NCBI RefSeq assembly: GCF_000499385.1
Contig: NW_013651687.1
Coordinates: forward strand, 78,885 to 142,884
Source of the DNA: Eimeria necatrix
Lineage: Eukaryota; Apicomplexa; Conoidasida; Eucoccidiorida; Eimeriidae
DNA: 64,000 nt
Direction of reading: 5' to 3'
Part shown: in pieces, positions 49,399 to 61,421 of the stretch
Layout of the letters: each line of letters starts with the position of its first letter
Position numbering within the stretch: the first letter of the stretch is position 1
Notes under the pieces: model-generated
What the model was told of the DNA's origin: nothing
The model's database searches: none
The model's input: the letters and a program-made list of their open reading frames with translations, nothing else
Made by a program: the position numbers and the translations under genes

Positions 49399-49916
49399 AC
49401 AGCACGAGCAGCCAGTGCTGCGCCGAGAACGAGAAGAGAGAGTGGGGCATGAACAGGGAGATCAGACACTGGAGCACTTGTGGACGCACGCTCACCCAGT
49501 GCATCACAACCAGCAGCTGCAGCAGCAGCAGCAGCAGCAGCAGGCGGTGAGGCAACATCGGGCAGCTCCGCAGCAGCTCCTGCCCCCCAAAAGGGAGCAG
49601 GAGCCCCAATCTCAGGAGCAGCAACAGCAGCAAGTGCTGCCAGGATTTGCTGTTCCGCAGCAGCAGCTTATGCCAGCAATGGCGGCGTCGGCTCCTCCTG
49701 TTTTGCGGAGACAGCAGCAGCAGCAGCAGCAGCCGCCGCAACAGCAGCAGCCGCAAAGGCTCGAGCAGCAGCAGCCACCAGCTCGGCAGCGGCGGCGGGA
49801 GCTCCCGCCACACTGGCTGCCGCAGCACCCCCATTGGCTGCCAGCCTACAAGCCGCAAGTCCCGTGGCCTCTAGAATATAATTATGATGAGGACGGGGAG
49901 GAAGAATACCAAGAGG

Positions 49917-49955
<39 letters not shown>

Positions 49956-52900
49956 CGCAGCGGCAGCAGCAGCAGCAGGACGACATGCACTGGCACGAGC
50001 TGGTCGAGCAGTTCATGCTGCGAGAGCTGGCGCAAGGTGAGCCCGCCGATCAGCGGCAGGGCCAACAGCCGTTGCAGCAGCAAATACAGATGCACCAGCA
50101 GCAGCAGCAGCAACAGATGCAGCAGCAACAGATGCAGCAGCAGCACATGCAGCAGCAGCAGATGCAACAGCAGCAGCAGCATATGCAGCAACAGCAGCTG
50201 CAGCTGCAGCAGGAAGCATTCCGCCAACTGCAAAGGCCTGAGCAAGGCCGAGAAGATGCATCTCCTCCAGGAAGCCGCTTTCCCGAATTTATTGCTGACA
50301 AAGCCAGAGTCTGCGGGCCCTTCACCGCGTGTCTTGCTGCACCTCAACAGCCTCACCTGCAGCAGCAGCAGCAGCAGCTGCTGCTGCAAGGCCACCAAAG
50401 CGAGGAAGCTCCGCCGCAGCACCCGTCGAGTCAAGCAACGATTGCAGTTTCTAGGGATTCTCAGAGCAGCACCGACCAGGGACAGCAGCAGCTGCACGAG
50501 CAGATGCAGCAGGTGCTGCAGCAGCAAGAGGCGCAGCAGAAGCAGCGGCAGCTGCAGCGGAAACTGTGCATGCGGCTGCAGCGGCAGCAGCAGTATCGGC
50601 TGAAGATTCTGCTAGATGCATGCATACGCCTCAGAGCCACAAGCCAGCAAAGAGGACTCTGCCGCAGCTGCTGCCTCAAAAGAGTGAGTCTTTTGGGGCT
50701 GGTGCAGCAGCTGTGTACTTACTACAAGGTGCAGCGGCGCCTGGTGGCTGGCTGCCTCACCGAGGAGGCAGCAGCAGCACCAGCAGCAGCAGCAGCACCA
50801 GCAGCAGCAGCAGCTGGGCCAGGACATCTGGCAGCCGAACCAGCAGCAGCAGCTGCTGCGCTATCTCACGATGCCCACAGGCTCAGGCAGGTGGTTGAAG
50901 AGCAGCGCCGGCAGCTCCAGATGCAGCAAGAACTGCTGCAGAAGCAGCGAATCATGATAGCCCAGATGGAGCAGCAGCAGCAGCAGCAGCAACAACACCA
51001 GCAGCAAGCGCGCCGTGCGCAGATGGCCGAAAATCAGCTAGCTGCAGCAAAATGCGATAATTACAACTGCCAGATGCTGCAGCATCAGCATCATAGCCTG
51101 GAGCAGCGCTTGCATTTGCTGCAGCTGCAGCTTAACAGCATGCAGCAGCAGCTTCAGCAGCTGCAGATGCAACCCTGCGGCAGCAGAATCAATGCATCAG
51201 TTGTAAACATGAGCATTGAACAGCAGCAGCAGCAGCAGCAGGAGCTTCACCAGGTACGGCAAAACCTTGATGAGCAGTTACACCTGCTGTTCAGGCAGCA
51301 GCAGCAGGAGCAGCAGTTTCAAGAAGAGCAGCATATGAAGCACTTGCTGAGTGGACAAACACTGCAGCAGCAGCAGCAAAAGATGCAGGAGGAGAGAGAT
51401 ACACTTGGCACAGGGCAGCAACTGCTGCGACAATGTCTTGAAAACTATATAGGGCAGCAAAGAGACAAGCCGCAGCAACCGGAGCAGCAGGAACAGCAGC
51501 AGCTGCGTCAGCCACAAAGACGAGAACTGCAGGGGTACCAGCAACAGCAGCAGCGGGAATGGCAGGACCTGCAGCAGCAGCGAGAAAGGCAGAAACCGCA
51601 TGAAGATAACTCAGCGATGCGGTGCTTAATGGACCTGCTACATGGTCCGTGGCCGCAGACGAACATGCGGGCTGAAACGCAACAGCAGCAGCAGCAGCAG
51701 CTGCTGCAGCAGCAACAGCAGCAGCTGCTACAACAGGAGCAGCAACAACAGCAACTGCTACAGCAGGAGCAGCAACGGCAGCAGCTGCTACGGCAGGAGC
51801 AGCAACAGCAGCAGCTGCTGGAGCAGGAGCGGCAGCAGCAGTTGCTGCTGCAGCAGGAGCAGCAACGGCAGCAGCTCCTACAGCAGCAGCAGCTGCAGCA
51901 GGAGCAGCAACGGCAGCAGCTGCTGCAGCAGCAGCAGCTGCAGCAGGAGCAGCAACGGCAGCAGCTGCTGCAGCAGCAGCAACTGCAGCAGCAGCAACAG
52001 CAACAGCAGCGACAACAACAACAGCAGCAGCAACAGCGCCAACTACAGCAGCAACAGCAGCAACAACAACTGCACCAGCAACAGCAGCAACTGCAGGAGC
52101 AGCAGCTGCAGCAACAGCAGCTGCAGCAACAGCAGCAACAGCAGCCGCAGCAACAGCAGCCGCAGCAACAGCAGCCGCAGCAACAGCAGCAACAGCAGCC
52201 GCAGCAACAGCAGCAACTGCAGGAGCAGGAGCCGCAGCAACTGCAGGAGCAGCAGCAGCAGCAGCAGCAACTGCAGGAGCAGCAGCAGCAGCAGCAACTG
52301 CAGGAGCAGCAGCAGCAGCAGCTGCAGCAGCAGCAGCTGCAGCAGCACCAACAACAATATCACCAGCGGCAATCTCGGCGCCACCTGTACCCGACATGGC
52401 TGGAACAGCAAAGGGAAATACAGCTGCTGATGCAGCAGCAACAGGCACAGCACCAACTGCCGAGGCAGCAGCCACAAGGTTTGCTGGAGCAGCACCCGCA
52501 GCAATGCAACGGACCTGGGCTGAGAGCTTGCATGGGGTTGGCACCAGAAGCGCAGCAACATCGCAGCAAAAACGGAGTGCATGCAGCAGAAGCTGCTTTA
52601 AGAGCTGCTGCTCTTGCAGCTGCCGATGCCTCAGCAGCTGCTGCTAGACTAGCCAAAAGCTTTGCTGCAGCAGGGCCGGGGCACGACAGTGGATGTGCTC
52701 AGAGCAGCAGCGTGAACAACCAGCGAAGCAGCAGCAGCAGCAAAAGCGGCGTCAGCGAAAACAGCAGCAGCAACCATCTGCCACCTGCTGCTGCCACTGC
52801 ATGCCCCGACATTGAGGATTTGTCTGGAGTCATTTCGCCCCCCTCTGACGAAGAAGTTTTGCAAAAGCGAGGGAGAAGCAGAAGCCGCAAAACTCTGGGC

Positions 52901-53443
52901 AAGCAGGAGCTGCAGCAACAGCAGCTGCTGCAGCAGCAAGCAGAGGAGTCAGACGACGAGGCGTCCATATCTAGCGAGCCCAGCAACGACAGCGACTTTC
53001 AAAAGGACAGCTGCGTGCTGCAGCAGAGCAGCAGCAGCAGCAGCAGGCCGCAGCCTGCTGCTGCTGAAGCACAGCAGCGGGAAGGCCGAAAGCCAGGACC
53101 AGAAGAAGATGAAAGTGCACCTTCAAGTTATGACGCTGATGGCGACTTTGACTTTTACAAAATGCCTCTTTCTGAAGACGAAAATGGAGAGAAAAAGAAA
53201 AAAGCAGCAGCAGAGCAGCAGCAGCAGGAAGAGCAGCAGCAGCAGGAAGAGCAGCAGCAGCACCAAGAGCTGCAGCAGCAGCAAGAGCAGCAGCAGCAGC
53301 AAGAAGAAGAACAGCCTGAGTCACCTCTGCATCAGCACGAAGAGGGAGACAGCGATACCTCCAGCCACGATGCTGATGGAGATTTCGACTTCAACCAAAT
53401 AAGCCGCCGCGATTATACTGATGAATCCGATCAGGAGGAGCAG

Positions 53444-53482
<39 letters not shown>

Positions 53483-54439
53483 CAGCAAGAGCAGGAGCCG
53501 CAGACGCCGGGGCAAGAGCAGCTGGCGGACATAGAGCGAAGAATCCAACAGGAGCAGCAAGAGCTGCTGCGGGAAGAAGAACTGCTGCAGCGAGAAGAGC
53601 TGCTGCATCAAGAAGAGCTGCTGCGGCACCAAGAGCTGCTGCATCAAGGAGAGCTGATGCGGCACGAAGAGCTGCTGCGGCAAGAAGAGCTGCTGCATCA
53701 AGAAGAGCTGCTGCAGCAAGAAGAGCTGCTGCAGCAAGAAGAAGAAAGCGAAGCCTCGACTCAAGAGGATGATGAAGACCTAAACTCAAATACAAGCAGC
53801 GAAGAGTCGGACTCTGATGAAGAGGAAGAGGATGAGGAAGAAGATGAGGAAGAAGATGAGGAAGATGAGGAAGATGAGGAAGAGGAGGAAGAAGAGGGAG
53901 AGGAGGAGGAGGAGGAGGAGGAGGAGGAGGAAGAGCAGCAAGAGCTGCAGCAGCAGCCGCAGGATGAGCAGCAGCAGCAGCCGCAGCCGCAGCCGCAGGA
54001 TGAGCAGCAGCAGCAGCAGCGAGGGAGTCCAATGACAGTTGAGCAGCAGCGTCAGTGGCAAGCTGTGATGGAGTCGCAGCAGCAGCGCCACCGCTACTGC
54101 TGCCTGCGGCAGCGGCAAGAAGCAAATCTGCTGCTGCTGCGGCAGCACCGGCAAGGAATACTGCAGCACACAAGTCTGCTGCCGCTGCGCGGAGCGCCCG
54201 CAAATGGCCAAGTGCTGCAGGGCAAAGAGCTGCTGGAGCAGCAGATGAGGCAGCTGCAGCAAACGGAGCGCTACCGGCGGCGGGTGGAGCAGCGGGAGCG
54301 GCTGCAGCAGCTGCAGCGCGAACAAAGAAGCAACACAGCTAGCTCTGATAGGCCAGACCCCCCAACTCGCCGTAGGCCGCCGCTGCAAACCAGGGGCCCC
54401 AACGACCAGCAACAGCCACGCCATCCAACGCAAGACTAG
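47693..54439 (+). CDS. Giant glutamine-rich low-complexity protein, unknown function
   Basis: One uninterrupted frame of 2248 residues, read from ATG at 47693 (the frame opens with GTG at 47681, so the ATG is preferred). It is dominated by CAG/CAA-encoded Gln runs mixed with L, E, R and H. Islands of ordinary sequence exist: a Cys-bearing patch (FECVCGADETKECICVQLR, near 48860), an Arg/Leu/Cys-rich patch (LLDACIRLRATSQQRGLCRS, near 50610), and an Ala-rich block after it. Toward the C-terminus come two copies of DADGDFDF (near 53133 and 53373) in acidic Ser-rich context, an EELLxQ-type repeat (about 53547-53745), and a long Glu/Asp run (about 53816-53935). The last 140 residues are Arg/Gln-rich. 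I do not recognise the family. CAA and CAG are interspersed, and one frame stays open for 6.7 kb, which supports real coding. Nuclear or scaffold function would be a guess. Confidence 0.7.
53547..53750 (+). repeat. EELL(x)Q-type heptad-like coding repeat
   Basis: About ten tandem 18-21-bp units encode variants of EELLHQ, EELLRQ and EELLQQ. The regular leucine spacing and charged partners predict a continuous helix or coiled coil inside the Gln-rich protein. Confidence 0.75.
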
Positions 54440-54570
54440 TCTTGCTGCTGCAGCAGCTGCTGCAGCAGCTGCTGCGGCTGCAGCAGCACGCGGAGGGGCA
54501 GGCGGAGCGGATAAGCTACTCAGATTCCAAGCAACTCGAAGAAGACGCTGTTACTCGTATTGGTGGTAGT

Positions 54571-54635
54571 AGCTAGCAAGCTGGCGGCCCCGCAGCTAGC
54601 TGACTAGCTAGCTGGCTAGCTAGCTAGCTAGCCAA
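54571..54635. repeat. CTAG/GCTA tetranucleotide microsatellite
   Basis: It runs AGCTAGCAAGCTGG, then GCAGCTAGCTGACTAGC, then an almost pure GCTA series ending GCTAGCCAAATT. The word CTAG is self-complementary, so the tract is palindromic on both strands. Confidence 0.85.
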
Positions 54636-55068
54636 ATTGCAACTAGTCGCTTAGAGGTAGGCAGTGCCATGTGGCTAAACAGCGAGCAGCTGACCAGCCG
54701 AAACAGCTAGCGAAAAGCAGCTGAGCAGCAGTGATGCAGCAGCAGCAACAGCAGCAGCAGCAGGAACAGCAGCGAGACCAACAACAACAGCAATTAGCTG
54801 CAGAAACAACACTTTTCCGTTTGTGCTGTGTGACAGGTGCTCAGCAGCAGCGAAGGCCTGCCAAAGGGCTGCCTCAGCGCAAATGCTGGCGCTGCTGCTG
54901 CTGCTGCTGCTGCTGCTGCAGCTCCTGCTTCCTCGTGATCAAACGTGTATATCCTAGTCCAGTACTAAATATGTATTTAGGGAAAACCACAAACTGCCCA
55001 TTCTAATTTATTTGCAGCTATTCGCAGCAGCACGAGGCTAAATGCCGTTTTGAACTCAACGCCGCACT

Positions 55069-55615
55069 ACTAGCTAGCTAGCTGCCACTATACCGGGCCT
55101 AGCATTAGCTAGCTAGCTATTCCTAGCATTAGCCAGCTAGCTGCTCCTACACGAGACCTAGCCGCTCCCGTACCAGGCCTAGAATTAGCTAGCTAGCTGC
55201 TCCCATATCAGATTATCACTAGCCAGCTAGCTGCTCTTGGACCAGGCCTAGCATTAGCTAGCTAGCTGCTACTATGCCAGGGCTATCACTAACTAGCTAG
55301 CTACTCTTATACCACGTCTACCATTAGCTAGCCAGCTGCTCCTATACGAGGCCTAGCATTTCCAGCTAGCTGCTCGTATACCAGACTCCGCATTAGCTAC
55401 CCAGCTACTCATGTTACCAGGCCGAGGCCTAGCACTTGCTAGCTGCTCCTACGCGAAGCCTAGCATTAGCTAGCTAGCTGCTATAATAACGGGCTTAGCA
55501 TTAGCTAGCTAGTTGCTCCTATATGAGGCCTAGCACTAGCTGGCTAGCTAGCTACTCCTATACGAGGCCTGGCATTACCCAGCTAGCTGTTCCTATATCA
55601 AGGCTAGCCACACAG
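55069..55615. repeat. Imperfect minisatellite, roughly 35-45-bp unit, about 13 copies
   Basis: Successive units follow the scheme TAGCTAGCTAGCTGCTCC, then TATACCAGGCCTAGCATTA with substitutions and small indels (TATACGAGGCCTAGCATT, TATGCCAGGGCTATCACTA, TATATGAGGCCTAGCACTA). The copies are diverged, so the array is old or evolving by point change rather than recent expansion. Confidence 0.85.
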
Positions 55616-55942
55616 CTAGACTAGTGCCAGCTTGTGGTATATTAAAGAGTGCCTGTTTTGCTGCTGCTTCTGCTGCTGCTTCTCATCCCTGGAGCTGCTT
55701 CGCCTGTAGCTGCTGCAGCTAGCCACAAGAGCAAAGCTCACACATGACACAACACCCCACACCACCACCTTTAAAAGGGGAAGCAGCAGCAGCAGCAACC
55801 CCACCCTGCCGTTGCTTCCAAGTTGTTTGTCAAGGTGAAAAAGCCACTTCGCAACTGCTCCCGAGGAGTCAGTTGTTGCTGCTGGCGCAGGCAGCAGCAG
55901 CAGCTGTTTGCTTAGCAGCTGCTGCTGCTTCCTTAACAGCTG

Positions 55943-56232
55943 CTACAGCTCTATTGGCCTCGCAGCTGTTCCTGCTGCGGCTTGTGTGTCAGTCAAGTGC
56001 TTCGTAAGGCCAGCGTCATGTAAAGTGAACTCATAAGCAACAAAAGCATCCGCTGGAGAAGCAGCACCAGCAGCAAGAAGACACATGTCCTGCAGCAGCT
56101 GCCGCACCCTAGGGCCTCTGAACACTTCAAGACAGTGCAGCAGCAGCTGCTGCTGCACCGGATCCAACTCCTGTAAAGGGGATCGTTTGCAGCTGCCTCC
56201 TCCGGCGGCCCCAGAGCTGCTGCTGCTCGCAC

Positions 56233-56271
<39 letters not shown>

Positions 56272-56606
56272 GCTCCTTCAGCCAGGATGAAACGCACAGC
56301 AGCAAAGTGCTGTTGTACCTCTCGCCCCACTGCGCGAATACCTTCCACAGCACGGCCAGACTCTCGATGCCCCAGACGCCCAGAGAGCCGAGGATAGCTG
56401 GCAGCAGCTGCTGCAGCTGCTGCTCTGTTTGGTGCTGCTCTTCCTTTGGGCAGCAGCAGCAGCAAACGTACAAGTAACTTAAACACCTCTTGGCCACCTC
56501 TGCGTCGTCGCCCCGCAGAATGTGCGCACACAGCACGAGCGACTGTTCATATGTTCGACTGCTGAAAAAGCTGCTGTCGCCTGCTGCTGCTGTTGCTGCT
56601 CCTTGC

Positions 56607-56670
<64 letters not shown>

Positions 56671-57290
56671 CAGAGGCTGACGCAAAGGCCGACAGAAATT
56701 CCAGCAGCGGGATGTACGCATCGGCCATGTCCGGGGAGAGGTGAGGGCTCAGGTGTACATACAGCTCAACTGCAGCAGCAGCATCATGAGAGATTCGCTG
56801 TCGCACCAAAGCCTGCAGCTGCGCATTTGCTGCTGTGACCTTCAGCAGGTCCGACAGCAGCACGATGCAGCAGCCCTGCAGCGCCACAGCAGCTGCGACG
56901 CTCGGCTCCTGCTGCTGCTGCTGCACTGCAGCAGCAGCAGAAGAAAGACACGCCTCCACAATCAAAATCACAGCTCCCCACATGTCTTGTGCATCTTCTC
57001 TGCAGCCCAGAACAGCCAGCAGCAGCCGCAGACACCGCAGCGCCCGGACGAAGAGAGCCCCCCCTGTTTCCGTGTCCTGCTGCTCTTGCTGCTGCTGCTG
57101 CTGCTGCTGGTAGTACTTCTCGGGCTTCTGCAGCTGCGGCATTCGGGGCTTCAAGTCCAGCAGCAAAGAAAAAGGCAAACGGTCTCTGCCAGCTCCCACC
57201 CGCGGCGGTGCTGCAGGGCAGTGCAGCAGCACATCTTGCACAAGCTGAAGCAAATAGACCCACAGGGGAGTGTCGTTGCCTTGTCCTTGC

Positions 57291-57324
<34 letters not shown>

Positions 57325-57552
57325 TCAGGGAGCAGCTGGAGCCGTGTTTCTGAAGGAACTCTTGCTGCTCCTTCGGCGACCGCAGCAGCAACAGCGACAG
57401 GCAGTCGCTTGCTGCGCTAGAGTCGCTGCTGCCAGCAGCTGCAGCAGCAGCAGCAGCTGCAGCGGGGCCCCTGGACACTTCAACCTTCTCTGAAAAAAAG
57501 GCAGCAGCGCAGCAGTCGAGTCGCGCGAGGAGGCGTGCTGCCTGGTGGCGCC

Positions 57553-57584
<32 letters not shown>

Positions 57585-59109
57585 TTGCTGCTGCGGATGC
57601 CCTCCGCCGTGTCTTGGAGAAGCTCGCAAACAAGACACATCATGTCGAGGGGCGGAAAGTTCTGCAGCAGCTTAATCACTGCAGCATGCAGCGTGCCATC
57701 TACTTGGGGCTGCTGCTGCGGCGCTGCAGCAGCAACAAATCGGTAGAACTCGCGGAGCTGCTGCAGACGCCTCTCGGCCATGACGGCGGGGTCTGCGGTA
57801 GCAGCGGCAACGGCAGCAGCAGCAGCAGCAGCAGCAGCAGAGGCTGCGTTGGAAACGGCCGCCGCAGCAGCTGCGACGGCTTCCGGGGAGGAGTCGGTGG
57901 GGAGCTGCTGCTGCTGCTGCAGCTGGAGGTCCTCGAGAGCAGCAAAGCCGAGGTGGTGGCCGCCCCAAGTGGCCAGCTGCAGCAAAGTCTCTGCAACAAG
58001 CGGCGGCTGCAGCAGCAGCAACCTGCCGATGGAGCGCACCGAAGACACCCACAGCGCCGACAGCAGCGGGTGGCAGCAGCAAACTGAAGCAGCAAGCCCC
58101 GACTGCAGCCCGTCATAGACAGGGTCTTCAGTGAAGTGGATGGTGACTTTGCGCAGCAGCAGCGCAGCAGCAACAGCAACTCTGGGCTCCTGCGGCAGCC
58201 GCTCGAGCGACAGCAGCACAGCAGCAAGCGGCAGCGGAATGCCGTTGAGGGTTTCTATGAGAGCGTCGCAGAGCAGCAGCAAACTCTCTGCTGCGCATGC
58301 GTCGGCCTTGTTGACTGCCTGCAGCAGCAGCGCAGCAAAGAAAGCCAGGAACTGCAGCAGCTGCTGCTGCCCGCAGGCCTCGTACAGACTCAGCAAGTCC
58401 GTCAGCACATCTCCTGCTGCATCAATGAAGGAAACCCATTCTTCGTTGCCTTCTTGCTGCCAGCAGCAGCTGTCGCGGCGGCTGTGGCGCAGCAGCGCGG
58501 AGATGCAGCAGGGAGCAACAGCAGCAGCAAGCTGCTGCAGCAGCTCCTGCTGCAGCAGCCCGTCCCGCCGCATTTCCTTCACCTGGTCCCAAAAGGCGGA
58601 GACCCGCAGCCAGGTGAGCGGGTTGGCCTGCCACAGCAGCAGCAGCAGCCGGCCTGCTGCAGCAGCAGCAGGCAGCAGCAGCAGCTGCGGGTGCCCCTCG
58701 ATCACCGTCAGCAGCACGCCGCACCAGCGAATCAGCGCGGCAGTCTTGCTGCTGCGCGGCTGCTGCTGCAGCAGCAGCAAGTTCTCCTCCACGTCCTGCG
58801 CCAGCTGCTGAAACTTCAGCAGCAGCTGCTGCAGCAGCAAACCCTCCGGAGTGTGCGCGGGCATTGTGGGGCGCCCCCAGAACGCCTCCAGGCCCCCCGG
58901 AGCTGTCTGTACACCCCAGAGAGCCATGAAAGCCGGCAAACGAGGAAGAGCAGCAACAAGACAATCAGTTAAATAACTTTCATGAAAAAAAGAGTCCAAA
59001 GAAGTTCCCAAAGACCGACAAAGATCTCCCACGGGAATGTCTGCGGTTTCCGCGCCTTCCAGCCACACCGACAGCAGCGCCAGCGCCGCCTCCCCGCACT
59101 TCGCCTCCA

Positions 59110-59157
<48 letters not shown>

Positions 59158-59356
59158 CCGCCACTGCTGCAGCAGCAGCAGACAACACGCTGGTCCCGAA
59201 GGATAACACTGCGGGACGAGCAGCAGCTACTGCGCGGCTGGGGGCCCCGTCTAAGTGCCTGCGGGGGCCCCTCGAGGGGATATCTAAAGAGCGCAGAATG
59301 GAGGGGAGAGCAGCAAGTGCTGCTAGGCTGACCCAGAGGCTCCAGTCGAGGGCCAA

Positions 59357-59423
<67 letters not shown>

Positions 59424-59678
59424 GTCGCGCTGCTCGCCGGCGACAGCGGCGACGCGGCCCGGCTGCGGCTCCCGAACGAGATCAGCTGCGCCACCGGCTC
59501 CCACAGCTGCTGCTGCTGCTGCTGGTCTTCGAGCTGCTGCTGCTGCTGCTCCTCCTCCCCCTGCTGCTGCTCCTCCTGCTGCTGCTGCTGCTGGTGCACG
59601 TCCGCTATCCGCTGGAACGCAAGCGCCGCCAGGCAGTGGCCCAGCCGCCCCCCCACCGCGTAACTCAGCTGCTGCTCG

Positions 59679-59717
<39 letters not shown>

Positions 59718-60118
59718 TGCATGTGAATCACTGCAGCAAACAGCGCAGCAGAAAGCTCGTCCTTGTGCTCCTGCGGAAGCAGCAAACCCTCGTTTTCTAT
59801 CTTCCAAGCCAGCGTCTGCGCCCCCGCCAGCTGCAGCTGCTGCTCCTGCTGCAGCAGCAGCTGCCTCGCCACAGTCCAAGCAGCAGCAGACCGCTGAAAC
59901 TGCAGCAGCCAGCTGTTTGCTGCTGCCTTCTTCTGAGGGTCCGGGTTGGTGTACAGGCACTCGAGCTGCTGCTGCAGCAGCAGCACTAGGTGCTCCCCAT
60001 CCTCCCGCTCGCCAGCTGCTGCTGAAGCTGCTGCTGCTGCTGCTGATGCTGGTGCTGCTGCAGCGTCAGCAACAGCAGCTGACGAGCAGTAGCCTGAGGG
60101 GCCACCCCGGGGCTCCAT
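55943..60118 (-). CDS. TNPO3: Transportin-3/importin-13-like nuclear import receptor
   Basis: A single exon of 1391 residues from ATG at 60118 (MEPRGGPSGY). The frame extends upstream to 60343 but that part is Ser/Ala repeat only. The importin-beta-family N-terminus is clear: LECLYTNPDPQKKAAANSW, LLQFQRSAAAWTVARQLLL and LAGAQTLAWKIENEGLLLP match the opening HEAT repeats of TNPO3 and importin-13 (D/NP...K..A..WL..FQ.S..AW....QLL....... A.QTL..KI). Further helical segments follow (GEAALALLSVWLEG; LIRWCGVLLTVIEGHPQL; DMMCLVCELLQDTAEGIRS). Such receptors carry SR-rich splicing factors into the nucleus under RanGTP control. The human protein has about 920 residues; the excess here is Gln, Ser and Ala tracts inserted between helices. 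The absence of introns contrasts with the genes to the left. TNPO3 and IPO13 cannot be told apart with certainty by eye. Confidence 0.8.
59110..59155. repeat. (CTG)n run inside the transportin-like gene
   Basis: An almost pure run of about 15 CTG triplets on the plus strand is read as CAG/AGC (poly-Ser frame) on the coding minus strand. A longer similar run lies at 59357-59416. Confidence 0.85.
59357..59416. repeat. Longest pure (CTG)n tract in the transportin-like gene
   Basis: Some 19-20 uninterrupted CTG triplets are coded as poly-Ser on the minus strand. Lack of synonymous interruption marks it as the most likely length-variable site in the gene. Confidence 0.85.
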
Positions 60119-61130
60119 GGCCAAGGAGGAACAAAGGCATCTGCTGCTGCTGCTGCTGCCTGCGTCGCCGCTGCGGTTGCTCTTGCTGCTGCTGCTTCTG
60201 CTGCTGCTGTTGCTTCGGAAGGCCTGCGGGCTTGCTGCGACGCGCCTGGCCGCGAGCAGCTCCTGGGAAACAGCAGCTAAGCAGCTGCTGCTGCTGCTGC
60301 AAGCTGCTGCAGGCTTCAGCGTAGCAAACTGGCAGCAAAGCACATAACCTGGGACCTAAATTCTCAATTAAAAGCATTAAATATCCTAATTTAAGCCACC
60401 AGTGTGCAAACAAGAGGCAAAAACTTTGCTGCGCTTCTTCTTGCTGCAGAGCCTCAGCGGCGGTCGCATGCGCCGCGGCTGCAAGATCACCAGCAGCCCC
60501 AGCTGCTGCACACCACAAGTAATTAAAACAAAAATAATTCCAAAATATTAAAATATAATTCCTTTTTTAATTCAAGTTCTCCCAAATTTTGAGACAAAGC
60601 GCGGAATTTGCACTATTGCTGCTGCTGCCGTCGCTGCTGCTGCCCCGGTGTGTGAGTCGCTGCAGCACGAAGCAAACCTCCCGCGCAGAAGCTGTGAAGG
60701 CTCTTGCTGTTGCCTTGCTGCAGCAGCAGCAACAACTGCTGCAGCAGCAGCCGCTGGGCAGCCAACAGCGCCGCAGCGCCGCAGCTGCAGCAGCAGCTGC
60801 AGCAGAAAGCACGCCAGAAGAGCTTCCGAGGCAAATACAGCTGAGCACGCAGCAGCAGCAGCAGCAGCAACCGCAGCCGATCATATATGCAGCAGCAACC
60901 TTCCACGGCTCGAATCTACTGCAGCACAAGCAGCCCAAGCAGCTGCGGAAACAGCAGCAGCAGCAGCAGCTGCTGCAGCAAGAGCCGCAGCGGCAGCAGC
61001 TTCTAGCCGGCAGTGCCGGGGCCAGCCTTTGCACCGCCACCACTAGCAGCAGCATCTTCAGCAGCAGCAGCAGCAGCAGCGCCACCAGCAGCAGACGCAG
61101 GATCGCCCGCAAAACACTAACACTGGACCC

Positions 61131-61176
<46 letters not shown>

Positions 61177-61351
61177 TGGGCGGGGCTTCAGTTCCGTGGG
61201 GGCGCGTGGGGGCTTTCTTCTCCTCCCACAGACTCTTCAGCAGCAGCAACTTTCGTTTTGTTGCTGCTCTTTGTGGCTTTTCCTTTTGTGTCTGGAGCAG
61301 CGCGCAGCACGTTCCTTCCGGCCATGTTGCTCTCATTCAAAAGCGAAAAGA

Positions 61352-61354
61352 TGG

Positions 61355-61412
<58 letters not shown>
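61352..61412. repeat. Pure (CTG)n tract
   Basis: About 20 consecutive CTG/TGC triplets between a CAG-rich block on the left and mixed CTG-rich sequence on the right. Confidence 0.85.

Positions 61413-61421
<9 letters not shown>

Larger units (their letters stand above)
54440..55942. other. Convergent intergenic region carrying minisatellites
   Basis: It separates the 3' ends of the Gln-rich gene and the transportin-like gene. It contains a CTAG-type microsatellite (54571-54635), short CAG and CTG runs (54720-54780, 54890-54920), a long imperfect minisatellite (55069-55615), and a stop-rich remainder. No gene is supported. Confidence 0.65.

Noticed and set aside
51291..52544. Minus-strand 417-residue Ala/Val-rich frame opposite the Gln-rich gene
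   Set aside because: It is the antisense reading of the CAG array. The sense frame is five times longer and has mixed-composition islands.
53391..54203. Minus-strand Ala/Leu/Pro-rich ORFs opposite the acidic C-terminus
   Set aside because: They are shadows of Glu/Gln codons on the plus strand with no independent features.
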